This document shows positions 48,156 through 61,200 of a stretch of DNA of 64,000 bases, piece after piece (the stretch's first letter is position 1; every line of letters begins with the position of its first letter). A program made the translations under genes and the position numbers. The notes below the pieces were generated by a model. That model did no database searches and was not told the origin of the DNA. It saw only the letters and a program-made list of their open reading frames with translations. The stretch comes from Streptomyces californicus (GTDB lineage Bacteria; Actinomycetota; Actinomycetes; Streptomycetales; Streptomycetaceae): positions 7,880 through 71,879 of the forward strand of contig NZ_JNZZ01000027.1 in assembly GCF_000717645.1 (NCBI RefSeq), in the 5' to 3' direction.

Positions 48156-49082
48156 TCAGGGGAGGACTCCGAGGCTCCACTCCAGGACCGCTGCGGCACT
48201 GTGCATCTTCGCTTCGGCCTGGGTGAACGCGATCGAGCGCGGTCCGTCCAGTACCGCGGCGGTGACTTCGTCGCCCCGGTGTGCGGGCAGATCATGCATG
48301 AAGACCGCGTCCGGGCCGGCTTCCATGACGGCTTCGTCGATTCGGAAGGGAACGAATTCCTCGCGCCAGTCCGGAGAGTCCTTCGACGTGCCGGTGGTCT
48401 GCCACCGCGTCGTGTAGACGACGTCGGCGTTCCTCGGCATGTCGACGGTGTCGTGCTGCTCGATGATGGTGGAGCCGTGCTGTGCCGCGAGGTCCTTGGC
48501 CCGCACCAGGATCTCCGGATCGAGGGCGTAGCGCTTGGGAGTCCGCAGGTGCAATTCGGTGCCGGGGTAACGCGGAAGGGCGAGAGCCAGAGCGGCGGCG
48601 GTGTTGTTGCCTTCGCCCATGTAGAGCACCCGCCGCCCCGCCAGATCTCCGAAGTGTCCGGCCATGGCGGTCAGGTCGGCCAGCGCCTGCGTCGGATGCT
48701 CCTGTGCCGCCATGGCGTTCACCACCGCCATCCGGTCCTGGGAAGCCAGCGCGCGCAGTTCCTCCACGTCGCCCACCGTGCGCGCGACCAAGGCGTCCAG
48801 CATGCCGGCCAGCACCCGGCCGGTGTCCGCGGTGGTCTCGCCCGTGTTGACCTGGAGATCGTGCGGGCCGTAGGTGATGAGACGCGCGCCGAGTCGGAGG
48901 GCCGCGGAGGAGAACGCCGTGCGCGTACGCGTCGACGTCGCCCGGAAGTAGACGCCCACGACGGCGCCGTCCAGGGTCTTGTCCGACCACGCGCCGGAGG
49001 CGAACCGGGCCCCTCTGTCCACGAGCCGGTAGAGGTCGGTGTCCGGGATATCGGCCAACGAGATGAGGTGGTTACGGGCCAT
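48156..49082 (-). CDS. Ornithine-carbamoyltransferase-like enzyme with altered acceptor site
   Basis: A 308-residue aspartate/ornithine carbamoyltransferase-fold protein. The carbamoyl-phosphate site is intact (STRTR 50-54 and HPTQ 129-132). The amino-acceptor contacts of ornithine enzymes are all changed. The NNxxNS stretch reads NNTAAAL (159-165), the D of DTWTSMG aligns with Thr (YTTRWQTTG, 223-231), SMG is TTG, and HCLP is HDLP (263-266). So it should carbamoylate something other than ornithine, for example another amine-bearing amino acid or intermediate. The ATG at 49082 has CAGGAG 8 nt upstream; a longer frame is unsupported. It is divergent from the NRPS across 194 bp, which suggests a precursor- or product-modifying role in that pathway. 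Confidence 0.88.
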   Translation of the reverse strand: MARNHLISLADIPDTDLYRLVDRGARFASGAWSDKTLDGAVVGVYFRATSTRTRTAFSSAALRLGARLITYGPHDLQVNTGETTADTGRVLAGMLDALVARTVGDVEELRALASQDRMAVVNAMAAQEHPTQALADLTAMAGHFGDLAGRRVLYMGEGNNTAAALALALPRYPGTELHLRTPKRYALDPEILVRAKDLAAQHGSTIIEQHDTVDMPRNADVVYTTRWQTTGTSKDSPDWREEFVPFRIDEAVMEAGPDAVFMHDLPAHRGDEVTAAVLDGPRSIAFTQAEAKMHSAAAVLEWSLGVLP

Positions 49083-49276
49083 TGCGCGACTCCTGTGCAT
49101 ATCGGGCTTGGCAATGTAGAGGCGGTGTTTATCAGGGCGGTATCGGCGTCGCCTCCGCATCGGATGAGCGTGCGATAACAGGCTGAAAGTGCCGCTCCCT
49201 ACGGTCGGGCACCGTGTCGGACGTGCGTGTACGCCCCGGCTTTACGAGTTGTCGACGAAGTACAGGAGCCAGCAGC
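49083..49276. promoter_or_regulatory. Divergent promoter region carbamoyltransferase / NRPS
   Basis: 194 bp with a lower GC content than its flanks hold both promoters. Each gene has a good ribosome site (CAGGAG; AGGAG at 49264-49268). I see no clear operator. Confidence 0.5.
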
Positions 49277-52200
49277 GTGGACCGTCGTGCGACGCGCAAT
49301 CCGATCGGGCCGAGCATGGGCGGTGATGCGGCGGCGATGCCGCTGCCCGCACTGGTGGAGGCGCAGGTGCGGCGGGCTCCCGAGCACCCGGCCGTGGTCT
49401 TCGGCTCGACCGTGCTCAGCTATGCCGAACTCGACCGCCGGGCCAACAGGCTGGCCCGACGGCTCATCGGTATCGGAACGGGCCCCGAGCAGGTCGTGGC
49501 ACTGGCCGTGCCGAGGTCGGCGGACGCGGTGGTCGCCATGCTGGCCGTACTGAGGACCGGGGCGGCATACCTGCCGATCGACCCGCGCTACCCCGCTCAG
49601 CGCATCGCGTTCATGCTGACCGACGCCCGGCCGTCGGTCCTGCTCACGACCGGTGCCACCCGTGCCACGCTGCCCGACACCACGACCCCTGTCGTCCTTC
49701 TCGACGACATCGACCTGACGACGGGCGACGACACCGCCCCCGGCATCGCGATCCGTGCGGAGAACGCGGCCTACGTCATCTACACGTCCGGTTCCACGGG
49801 ACTGCCCAAGGGCGTGGTCGTACCGCACCTGGGCGTCTCGAACCACATGCTGTGGCAGGCCGGCCAGTGGGATGTCGACGCGTCGGACGTGGTGCTCGCC
49901 CGGACCGCCTTCAGCTTCGACGCGTCGGGCTCGGAGATCTGGCTGCCGCTGATCGCCGGCGCCACGATCTGCATGGCGCCCGACGACGTGGTGGGCCTGC
50001 CGCACCTGCTGATCGAGTACGCGGTCGAGCACCGTGTCACGGTCGCTCAGTTCGTTCCGTCGTTGCTCGCGGTCGCTCTGCCCGCGATCCGGGACGCCTC
50101 CGGTCTCGCCCTGCGACTCCTCTTCGTCGCGGGAGAAGTCCTGCCGCCCTCTCTGGCGGACGAGGTCGTCACCGAGCTGGACCTACGGCTCTGCCACCAC
50201 TACGGCCCCACCGAAGCCTCCATCGATGTGACGGCGTACGACGTACGGCCCGGCGAGAGCTACCGGACCGTCCCCATCGGGTCCCCGGTCGCCAACACCG
50301 AGGTGCACATCCTTGACAGCGCCCTACGGCCCGTGCGACTCGGTGAGGTGGGCGAGCTCTACGTGGCCGGCGTCCAGCTCGCCCGCGGGTACCTGGGCCG
50401 GGCCGGCCTGACGGCACAGCGGTTCGTCGCCTCCCCCTTCGCCGAGGGCGAGCGCATGTACAGAACCGGGGACCTGGCCAGGTGCAATGCCGACGGGCTC
50501 ATCGAATTCGCGGGCCGAGCCGACGACCAGGTGAAGATCCGCGGTTTCCGGATCGAGCCGGGTGAGATCGAAGCGGCGATGACCGAACTCGCCGAGGTGT
50601 CCCGCGCGGCCGTGGCCGTGCACGAGGGCCGTCCGGGACAGCAGCGCCTCGTCGCCTACGTCGTGGGCGAGGTGGAGGTCGATACGGTGCGGGACCGGCT
50701 GGCCGGCCGGCTGCCCGAGCACATGGTGCCGTCGGTGTACGTGATGCTCGACGAGCTTCCGCTCGCCCCGAACGGCAAGCTGGACCGTGCCGCGCTGCCC
50801 GCTCCGGAACTCACTTCCGGTGCCGGCCGCGCGCCCCGAACGGCCGCCGAAGAGGTTCTCGCCGGACTCTTCGCCGACGTCCTGGGCGTCGACCGCGTCG
50901 GTGCGGACGACGGCTTCTTCGATCTCGGCGGCGATTCACTCCTTGCGGCCCGGCTCATCAGCCGCATCCGCACCACGCTCGACCGTGAGGTGTCGGTTCG
51001 CGCCCTGTTCGAGGCGCCCACCGTCGCCGGCCTGGCCGCCTGTCTGGATCGGGCGGCGGTGGCACGGCCGCCACTGACCCGCACCGAGCACCCCGATCCC
51101 ATGCCGCTGTCCCACGCCCAGCGCGGACTGTGGTTCCTGCACCGGCTCGAAGGCGCGAGCGCCACCTACAACATCCCCCTCGTCCTCCGGCTGACCGGAC
51201 AGGTGGACCCCGAGGCCCTCCGTGCCGCCGTGCGCGACGTCTCCCTGCGGCACGAGACCCTGCGGACGGTGTTCCCGGAGACGGACGGGGTCGCCCGCCA
51301 GGAGGTTCTCGACACGCTCGCCACGCTCACCGTCGTCAGCACCCCCGACATCGACGGTGCGGCGGCCGCGGCGGCCCGCCACCCGTTCGACCTCCGCAGT
51401 GAGGCGCCGCTGCGAGCCAGCCTGTTCTCGCGACCCGGCGAGGACGAGCACACCCTCCTCCTCCTGATGCACCACATAGCGAGCGACGGCTGGTCCGAGC
51501 GTCCGCTGATCGAAGACCTGTCCCTGGCCTACGCCGCCCGTCGCATCGGGGAGGAACCGGCGTGGGACGACCTGCCGGTGACCTACGCGGACTACACCCT
51601 CTGGCAGGGCGAGGCGGACGGCGTCGACTTCTGGCGGACCGCGCTCGCCGGGCTGCCGCAGCGCGTCGAACTTCCCACCGACCGCCCCCGGCCTCCGGCT
51701 GCCAGTTTCCGCGGTGACGAGGTGCGCGGACACCTCGACGCCGAGCTGCACCGGGGGGTGATCGCGCTCGCCCGCTCCACCGGCCGCACCGTCTTCATGG
51801 TGGTGCAGGCCGCCCTCGCGGCGCTCATGACCCGGCTCGGCGCCGGCACCGACATCCCGCTCGGCACCCCGACCGCAGGGCGGCCGGACGAGCAGCTCGA
51901 CGGCCTCGTCGGCTTGTTCGTCAACACGCTCGTGCTGCGCACCGACACCTCGGGCGACCCGACCTTCCGGGAACTCCTGGACCGGGTGCACCGCACGGCC
52001 GCGGCCGCCTACCCGCACCAGGATGTACCTTTCGACCGGCTGGTCGAAGCGCTCAATCCGGCCCGGTCCCTCTCGCACCACCCCCTCTTTCAGGTGATGC
52101 TCACCTTCGAGAACCTCGGCACGGCCGCACCCGCCATGCCCGGCCTCACCGTCGAGGTGGACGAAGCCTCCACCGGCGTCGCCAAGTTCGATCTCGACCT

Positions 52201-55200
52201 GCGCCTGCAGGAGCGCTTCTCCGAGACGGGCGCTCCGGCCGGAGTGGACGTGGTCGCCGAGTACTCCACCGACCTCTTCGACGACGCCTCGATCGACACG
52301 CTCATCGCGCGGCTCGCCCGGTTCCTGCTTGCCGCGGCAGCCGAGCCGGAACGCCGGATCTCCACGATCGACCTGCTCACCGACGATGAACGCGCCGTGA
52401 TCCGGGACCGCTCGGACCAGGTGGTCGACGAGCACGGACGACCGGTGCCCGACGGCGTGGTCGGCATCCTCGACGGCTCCCCGGCCCGGTACACCCTCGA
52501 CGGCCGGATCGAACGCCTGCGCCCGCCGATCCTCGTCGACGGAGCCCCGGTCGACGTCTCCCGCACCGTCGACACCCTGCTCGCCCACCCCGCACTCATC
52601 GACGCGGCCGTGACGGACGGCCTCGTCGCCTACGTCGTGACCGCCCCCGGCCTCTCCGTACGCTCCGTCGACCTTCGTGATCACCTCGCCCGTGCACTGC
52701 CCGACTTCCTCGTGCCGGAGACGTACGTCCCCGTCGCCGAGCTGCCGCGCACCGAGGGGGGCCGCCTCGACGTCGACGCGCTGCCCTCTCCCGTCTCCGG
52801 TGGCCACGAATCGGCGGGCTCTCCCGAGGAAGAGCTGCTGACCGCGCTCTTCGCCGAGGTGCTCGGCCTGCCCGAGGTGGACCCGGGCCAGGGCTTCTTC
52901 GATCTCGGCGGCGACAGCATCGTCTCCATCAAGCTGGTCAGCCGCGCCCGCAAGGCCGGACTGCGCATCACGCCACGGGACGTCTTCGAGCACAAGACCG
53001 TCGCCCGCATCGCCGCAGCCGCCCGCGTGGCGGACCACACCGCCCCGGTCGCCCAGGACATCGCCACCGGACCGCTGCTCCCCACCCCGGTCATGGCGGA
53101 ACTGCGCGACCTCGGCGGTCCCGTCGACGGCTACCACCAGTCGATGCTGCTCGTCGTGCCGAGCGGGCTCGGCACCGAGCGTCTGACCGCCGCGCTCCAG
53201 GCGGTCCTCGACCGGCATGACGCACTCCGGCTGACCCTGGACGAGGAGTGGGGGCTCACCGTCCCCGCGCCGGGCGCCGTCACGGCGACCGCCCGCCGAG
53301 TGGACACCGCCGGCGCCGACGCCGACGCGCTGCGCGAGGCGATCGAGGAGCACGGCAGGGCCGCCCAGGCGGAACTGGACCCCTACCGGGGCGACCTGGT
53401 GCGCGCGGTGTGGTTCGACGCCGGGGCGGAGGCCGGACGGCTGCTGCTGCTCGTGCATCATCTGGCTGTGGACGCCGTTTCCTGGCAGCCCCTCCTCGGC
53501 GACCTCCGGGCGGCCTGGGAGGGAGAGGCCCTCGAACCGGTCGGGACCTCGCTGCGGCGGTGGAGCACCCTCCTCGGCGAGGAGGCGAGCAGGCGCACCG
53601 GTGAACTGCCCTTCTGGCGGTCGGTGCTGGAAACACCCGACCCGCTCCTCGGCGACCGGCCCCTGGACCCGGCGATCGATGTGCGGGCCAAGGCCGGGAC
53701 GGTGACGCTCACCCTGCCGGCCGACGTCACCGAAGCGCTGCTCACCTCGCCCTCCGCCGCCGTGCGCGCAGGCGCCCGGGACGTGCTGGTCACGGGCCTC
53801 TCGCTGGCCGTCGCCGCGTGGCGCGGCCGCCGAGGGGTCGACGACTCCGCGCTGCTCCTCGAACTGGAGGGCCACGGCCGCGAGGACATCGTGCCCGGAC
53901 TGGACCTCAGCCGCACCGTCGGCTGGTTCACCAGCGCGTTCCCCGTCCGTGTCGACCCCGGAGGCGCGGACGGTGTCCGCGCCCTGAAGCTCGTCAAGGA
54001 ACAGCTGCGCGCGGTGCCCGGCAACGGCCTCGGATACGGGCTGCTGCGGCACCGCGACCCGGGCTCCACCGCGGAACTGGCCGCGTACGGCCGCCCCCAG
54101 CTGGGATTCAACTACCTGGGCCGCTACGCCGCCCCCGAACTCGCCGACTGGGCGCCCGCGCCCGAGGCTCCCGCGCTGGGCGCGGGCTTCGACGGAACCG
54201 CGCCGCTCGGCCTCGGCATCGAGCTCGACGCCGTGATCGTCGACCACACCCGCGGAGCGCAGCTCGTCGCGACCTGGACCTGGTCGAAGGCCCTGCTGGC
54301 CGAGGACGACGTACGGGAACTGGCGCACGGCTGGTTCGCCTCACTCGCCGATCTCGCGGCCGTCGAAGGCGGCGGACTGACCCCGTCCGACCTGCCCCTC
54401 GTGGACCTTTCGCAAGGCGACATCGAGGCGCTGGAAGGGGCACTGCCGGACCTGGTCGACGTGCTGCCGCTCGCCCCGCTCCAGGAGGGCCTGCTCTTTC
54501 ACGCTCTGTACGACTCCGGCGCCGACCTCTACTCCGTCCAGGAGGTCTTCGCGCTGAGGGGCCCGCTGGATCCGCGCGCCCTCCACACCGCTGCGGCCTC
54601 CCTTCTCGACCGCTACCCGAACCTACGGGCGGGCTTCCACCACGAGGGGCTGCCCCGGCCCGTACAGGTGGTCGTCGACGGCCTCGAACTGCCGTGGCGG
54701 GAGGTCGACCTCGCGGGACTCACCGAGGCCGAGCGCGAACCCGCCCTCGCCCGGATCGTGGCCGAGGCGCGTGCCGAGCGCTTTGACCTGGGGCGGCCGC
54801 CGCTGCTGCGCTTCACCCTGGTCAGGCTCGCCGAGGACGAGCACCGGCTCATCCTCGTCAACCACCACATCCTCTTCGACGGCTGGTCCATGCAGCTGGT
54901 GCTGGACGAGTTGTTCGCGCTCTACCGGGGCGAGACCCTGCCTGAGCCGGCCGCGTTCCGCGACCACCTGGCCTGGATAGCCCGGCAGGACCGTTCGGCG
55001 GCGCACGACGCCTGGCGGAGCGCGCTCGACGGGCTTGCCGCACCGACCCTCCTCGCCAAGCCGGGCACGGAGGAACCCGCCCGTCCGCTCCAGGTCTACT
55101 GCGACCTGCCCGACACGGTGTCCGGGCGGCTCCAGGAGCGGTTGCGCGAGTACGGGATCACCCTCAACACCGCCGTCCAGGGCCTGTGGAGCCTGCTGCT

Positions 55201-58200
55201 CCGCGCCCGCACCGGACAGGAGGACGTGGTGTTCGGCTCCACGTACTCCGGACGCTTCGCGGAGCTGCCCGGCAGCGAGGCGATGGTCGGCATGTTCATC
55301 AACACGCTGCCCGTCCGCGTCCGGCTCGACGCGGCGGAGTCCCTGCAGCGGATGCTGGAGCGCGTACAGGACGAGCAGTCCCGGCTGATCGCGCACCAGT
55401 ATCTCGGACTCAACGACGTACAGCGGCTCGGTGGACTGGGCGACCTGTTCGACACGCTGACCATCGTCGAGAACTACCCGCACGACGACGACGACGTATG
55501 GGAACCCGCACCCGGCCTCCGCGCGAGCGTGCTGGAGGACCACGACGCCACCCACTACCCGCTGACGCTCTCGGTGCTTCCCGGGTCGCGGCTTAAGCTG
55601 CGCCTGGAGTACCGGCCGGACCTGCTGAACGGTTCGCAGATCGACGCGCTCGCGGCCGACCTCGTCCGCCTGTTCACCGCTCTCGTGGACGACGCCTCCG
55701 TGCCCGTCGGAGAACTCGTCGGGACGGGGACGGCCGTGGCCGCGACCGCTCCGGGCACCGCACCGGCCGCGGCGCGGGCCAGCGGTACGGACGACGAGGG
55801 CGGCGTCACCGTGCCCCTCTCCTTCCGTGCGCCGCGCACCCCGGAGCAGGAGATCCTCTGCGGTCTCTTCGCCGCCGTGCTCGGAGTGCCGACCGTCGGC
55901 ATCGACGACAGCTTCTTCGACCTCGGCGGGCATTCGCTCACCGCGATCCGGCTGCTCAGCCGCATCCGTTCGATGTTCAACGTGGAACTCGCCATCCGGC
56001 ACCTCTTCGAGGCCCCCACCGTCGCCGAACTCGCCGAACGGATGACGGGCGCCGAGCAGTCGCGGCTCGCCCTCGGCCCGATGACACGGCCGGAGCACAT
56101 CCCCGTCTCGGCGGCGCAGTGGCGCCTGTGGTTCCTGTACCGGCTCGAAGGCCGCAGCGCCACCTACACCGTGCCGCTGCTGCTGCGCATGTCGGGACCC
56201 CTCGACCAGGCGGCACTCGAAGCCGCCCTCGGCGACATGGTGGCGCGGCACGAGAGCCTGCGCACCCGCTTTCCGGAGGTGGACGGGCAGCCCTACCAGC
56301 TGATCGCCGACGCCGAGCAGCCGCAGGTCACCCTGATCGAGACCGACGCGGCCGGGCTCGCCGAGCAACTCGCCGTCGCCACCCGCTACGGTTTCGATCT
56401 CGCCACCGAACTGCCGCTGCGCGTGACCCTGTTCCGGCTTTCGGAGACCGAGCACGTCCTCCTGTTCCTGCTGCATCACATCGCCAGTGACGGCTGGTCG
56501 GACGCACCGTTCGCGCGGGACATCTCCGTCGCGTACGCGGCGCGGGCCGAGGGGCAGGCGCCGGCCTGGTCCGCGCTGCCCGTCCAATACGCCGACTACA
56601 CGCTCTGGCAGCGTGAACTGCTCGGTTCCGAGAGCGACCCGCAGAGCCTGCTGTCGCGGCAACTCGCCTACTGGCAGAAGAACCTCGCCGGGCTCCCCGA
56701 GCAGCTGGAGCTGCCCACGGACAGGCCGCGGCCCTCCGCCGCGAGCTTCCGCGGCGACGAGGTGCACTTCGAGCTCGACGCCGACCTGCACGCCGGGCTG
56801 CTCGAACTCGCCCGCCACACGAACACCACCCTCTTCATGGTGTTCCAGGCGGCGGTGGCCGGATTGCTCACCCGGCTCGGAGCCGGCGACGACATCCCGC
56901 TCGGCGGAGTCATCGCCGGACGGACCGACGAGGCGCTCGACGAACTGATCGGCTTCTTCGTCAACACCTTGGTGCTGCGCACCGACACATCCGGGAACCC
57001 GACCTTCCGGGAACTCCTCGCCCGGGTCCGCGAGACGGACCTGGCCGCGTACGCGCACCAGGAGGTGCCGTTCGAGCGCCTGGTCGAGGTGCTCAACCCG
57101 ACCCGCTCCCTCGCGCACCACCCGCTGTTCCAGGTCATGATCCTGTTCCAGAACAACGCCGAGGCGGACCTGAGCCTGCCCGGTCTGCGGGCCGGTCTGG
57201 AGGACGTCGGTTCCGGGGTCGCCAAGTTCGACCTCGACTTCGACATGCAGGAGAACCACGGCCCCGACGGCGAGCCCGCCGGGCTGTCGGGCCTGGTCGA
57301 GTACGCCACCGATCTGTTCGACCGGTCCACCGTGCAGGACATCGTCGACCGGCTCGCCCGGCTGCTGAGGGCGGTCGTGGCCGACCCGGACCAGAGGCTG
57401 TGGCAGACGGCAATCCTGGCCCCGGCGGAACGCCGGGAACTGCTGGCGCAGTGGACCGCACCGGCTCCGCCGTCCGAGCGGACGACCGTCCCCGCGCTGT
57501 TCGAGGCCGCCGCCGCCGCGCACCCCGAGGCGATCGCCGTCGCCGAGGGCACGGAGCGCCTGACCTACGCGCAGCTGAACGCCCGGGCGAACCGACTCGC
57601 CCACACCCTCATCGCCCAGGGCGTGGGCCCGGAGTCCGTGGTCGCGCTCGCCCTGCCGCGCAGCGTGGACCTCGTGGTGGGCGTCCTCGGCGTCCTCAAG
57701 GCCGGTGGCGTCTACCTGCCGCTGGATCCGAACTACCCGGCCGAGCGCATCGCCTTCGTCGTGGAGGACGCTCGCCCTGCCGTCGTCGTCACCAGCCTCC
57801 GCGCGGACGTGGCCCTGCCCGACGGCAGCGCCCACGTCGTCATCGAGGAACTGGCCGACGGACCCGTCACCGATCCGGCGCGCCCGGCCCTGCGCCCTGA
57901 CAACGGCGCGTACATCATCTACACGTCGGGCTCCACGGGACGGCCCAAGGGCGTCCTGGTCCCCCACCAGAACGTCGTACGGCTCTTCACGCGGACGGAC
58001 CAGTGGTTCGGCTTCGACGCGTCCGACGTCTGGACGCTGTTCCACTCCTACGCGTTCGACTTCTCCGTCTGGGAGCTGTGGGGGCCGCTGCTGCGCGGCG
58101 GCACGCTGGTCGTGGTTCCGCAGGACGTGAGCCGGTCTCCGCTCGACTTCCTGCGGCTGCTCGCGGACGAGCGCGTCACCGTGCTCAACCAGACCCCGTC

Positions 58201-61200
58201 CGCCTTCTACCAGCTCATGCAGGCCGACGAGGAGAACCCCGGCACGGAGCTGTCGCTCAGGTACGTGGTCTTCGGCGGTGAAGCGCTCGACCTGGGGCGG
58301 CTGTCGTCCTGGTACGACCGGCACCCCGACGACTCTCCCGTGCTGGTCAACATGTACGGCATCACCGAGACCACGGTGCACGTCACCCACCACGCGCTCG
58401 ACCGCGTCTCGGCGGCCACCACCGCCAACAGCGTCGTCGGCGTCGGCATCCCCGACCTGAACGTGTACGTCCTCGACCAGGGCCTGCAGCCCGTCCCGAC
58501 GGGCACCACCGGCGAGCTGTACGTCTCCGGGGCCGGCCTGGCCCGCGGCTACCTCGGCCGGCCCGGCCTCAGCGCACAGCGCTTCGTCGCCGACCCGTAC
58601 GGCCCGCCCGGGACCCGCATGTACCGCACCGGAGACCTGGCCCGCCGGGCCGCGGACGGCACGCTGTCCTACTTCGGCCGGGCCGACGACCAGGTGAAGA
58701 TCCGCGGCTTCCGGATCGAGCTGGGCGAGATCGAGTCCGCGGTCCTCGACGCGCCGGACGTCACGCAGGCCGCCGTGATCGTGCGTGAGGACCAGCCGGG
58801 CGATCCGCGGCTCACCGCGTACGTGGTCGGCGGCGACACCGCCCGGGTCCGCAAGCACGTCGTGGACGTGCTGCCGGCCCACATGGTCCCCGCCTCCTTC
58901 GTCACGCTCGACCGGCTGCCGCTCACCTCGAACGGCAAACTCGACCGCAAGGCCCTGCCCGCGCCCACGCTGTCCGGTGCCGCGGAGGGCCGGCGACCGC
59001 GCAACCCGCGCGAGGAGCTCCTCGCGGTCCTCTTCGCCGACGTGCTGAACGTGGACCGGGTCGGGATCGACGACAACTTCTTCGAGCTGGGCGGGCACTC
59101 GCTGCTCGCCACCCGGCTGATCAGCCGCGTCCGGTCCGCGATGGGGGTGGAGGTGCCCGTCCGGGCGCTGTTCGAGACGCCGACCGTCGCCGGGCTCGCC
59201 GGCTGGACGGACCAGGCGGGTGAGGCCAGGCGCGCCCTGGAGCCCATGGAACGTCCCGAGCGGGTGCCGCTCTCCTTCGGCCAGCGCGGTCTGTGGTTCC
59301 TCAACCGGCTCGAAGGCCCGAGCTCCACGTACAACGTGCCCCTCGTCATGCGCTTCTCGGGGCCGCTCGACGTTCCGGCACTGCGGACCGCCCTGCACGA
59401 CGTGGTCGCCCGGCACGAGGGGCTGCGCACCCTGTTCCGCGAGGCCGACGGCACGCCCTACCAGCACATCGTGCCCGCGGACGAAGCGGTGGTGGACCTG
59501 ATCACCACCGACGTCGACGACGAGCGGCACCTAGAGGCGGCTCTCGCCGAGGCCGCGCAGTACCACTTCGACCTCGTCACCGAACTGCCCATCCGCTGCA
59601 CTCTGTTCCGGCTCGGCGACGAGGAACACGCCCTGCTGCCGCTCATGCACCACATCGCCAGCGACGGCTGGTCGGAGACCCTGCTCGGCGACGACCTCTC
59701 CATCGCCTACGCGGCACGGGCCGAGGGGCGCGCCCCGGGCTGGGCACCGCTTCCCGTGCACTACGCGGACTACACCCTGTGGCAGCGTGAGCTGCTCGGA
59801 CGCGAGGACGACCCCGACAGCGCGATCTCCCGGCAGCTCGCCTACTGGACCGAGAACCTGCGCGGTCTGCCGGAGCTCGTCAACCTGCCCACCGACCGGC
59901 CCCGGCCGCCGGTGGCCACGTACGGAGGCGCCGAGGAGCCGCTGCGCCTGGACTCCGCCCTGCACGACGCTCTGCTGCGGCTCGCCCGGCAGGGCAACAC
60001 CACCCTGTTCATGACGATCCAGGCCGGCTTGACCGCCCTCATGAGCAGGCTCAGCGGCGACACCGACATCGCCATCGGAACCCCGGTGGCCGGGCGCACC
60101 GACGAAGCCCTGGAAGATCTGTTCGGCTACTTCGTCAACACGCTCGTGCTGCGCACCGATGTCTCGGGCCGTCCCACGTTCGCCGAACTGCTGGAGCGCG
60201 TCCGCGAGACCGACCTGGCCGCGTTCGCCCACCAGGACGTGCCGTTCGAGCGCCTCGTCGAGGTGGTCAACCCGGTGCGGTCGCTCGCACGGCACCCGCT
60301 CTACCAGGTCATGCTGACCTTCGAGAACTTCGACGAGGTCAAGCTGACCGTCCCCGGCCTCGAAACCCGGCTCGAGGACGTGGTCGGCGACGCCTCCAAG
60401 TTCGACATGGACGTCCGTCTGCAGGAGCGGTACGGACCGGACGGCGAGCCCGCCGGAATCGTCGGCGAGATCGAATACGCCACCGACCTGTTCGACCGGG
60501 CGACGATGACCGCGTTCGGCGACCGCCTCGTCCGGCTGCTCACCGCGGCCGCCGCCGATCCGACCGCGCCGGTCCACGAACTCGACCTCGTGTCCGAGGA
60601 CGAGCGGGACACCGCCCTCGTGGACGCCGAAGGCCGTCCCGTGCCCCCGGGCGTGGTGGCCGCGCTCCCCTCGGGACAGCTGGCACGCCGCCACCCCGAC
60701 GGCACCACCGAGTTCCTCGGGCGCCCCGAGGACGTACGTCTGGTGCGCGGCTTCCGCGTGAACCCCGCCGAAGTCGCGGCCCGGCTGCGCGAGGTCTTCG
60801 CCGACGCCGCCGTCGTCGCCGGCTCCGGCCGGGTGGTCGCCCACGTCGTCCACGCCGGCGACGCGACGTCCGCACGGCGCCTCGCCGAGTCCGTGCTGCC
60901 CGACTACCTCGTGCCCACCGCATTCGTCGTCGTCACGGAGATCCCCGCCGAACTCCCGGCCGAGGAGCTCACCACCGCCGCGGTCCGGCGCAGCCCGCGC
61001 ACCCTCGCCGAGGAGATCATCGCCGGTCTCTTCGCCGAGACGCTGGGCGTCGCCGCGGTCGGCATCGACGACAACTTCTTCGACCTCGGCGGCCACTCGC
61101 TGTCCGCGATCCGGCTGCTCAGCCGCATCAGGGCGCAGCTCGGGGCGGAGCTGTCGGTGCGGGCGCTGTTCGCCGAGCCCACGGTGGCGGGGCTCGCCAC

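Noticed and set aside
54623..59530. A 1635-codon open frame on the minus strand opposite the NRPS, and a similar one at 50936-54328
   Set aside because: Their translations are low-complexity Gly/Val/Glu/Arg strings with no domain, and they lie exactly opposite conserved NRPS domains. This is the usual antisense artefact of GC-rich third positions.
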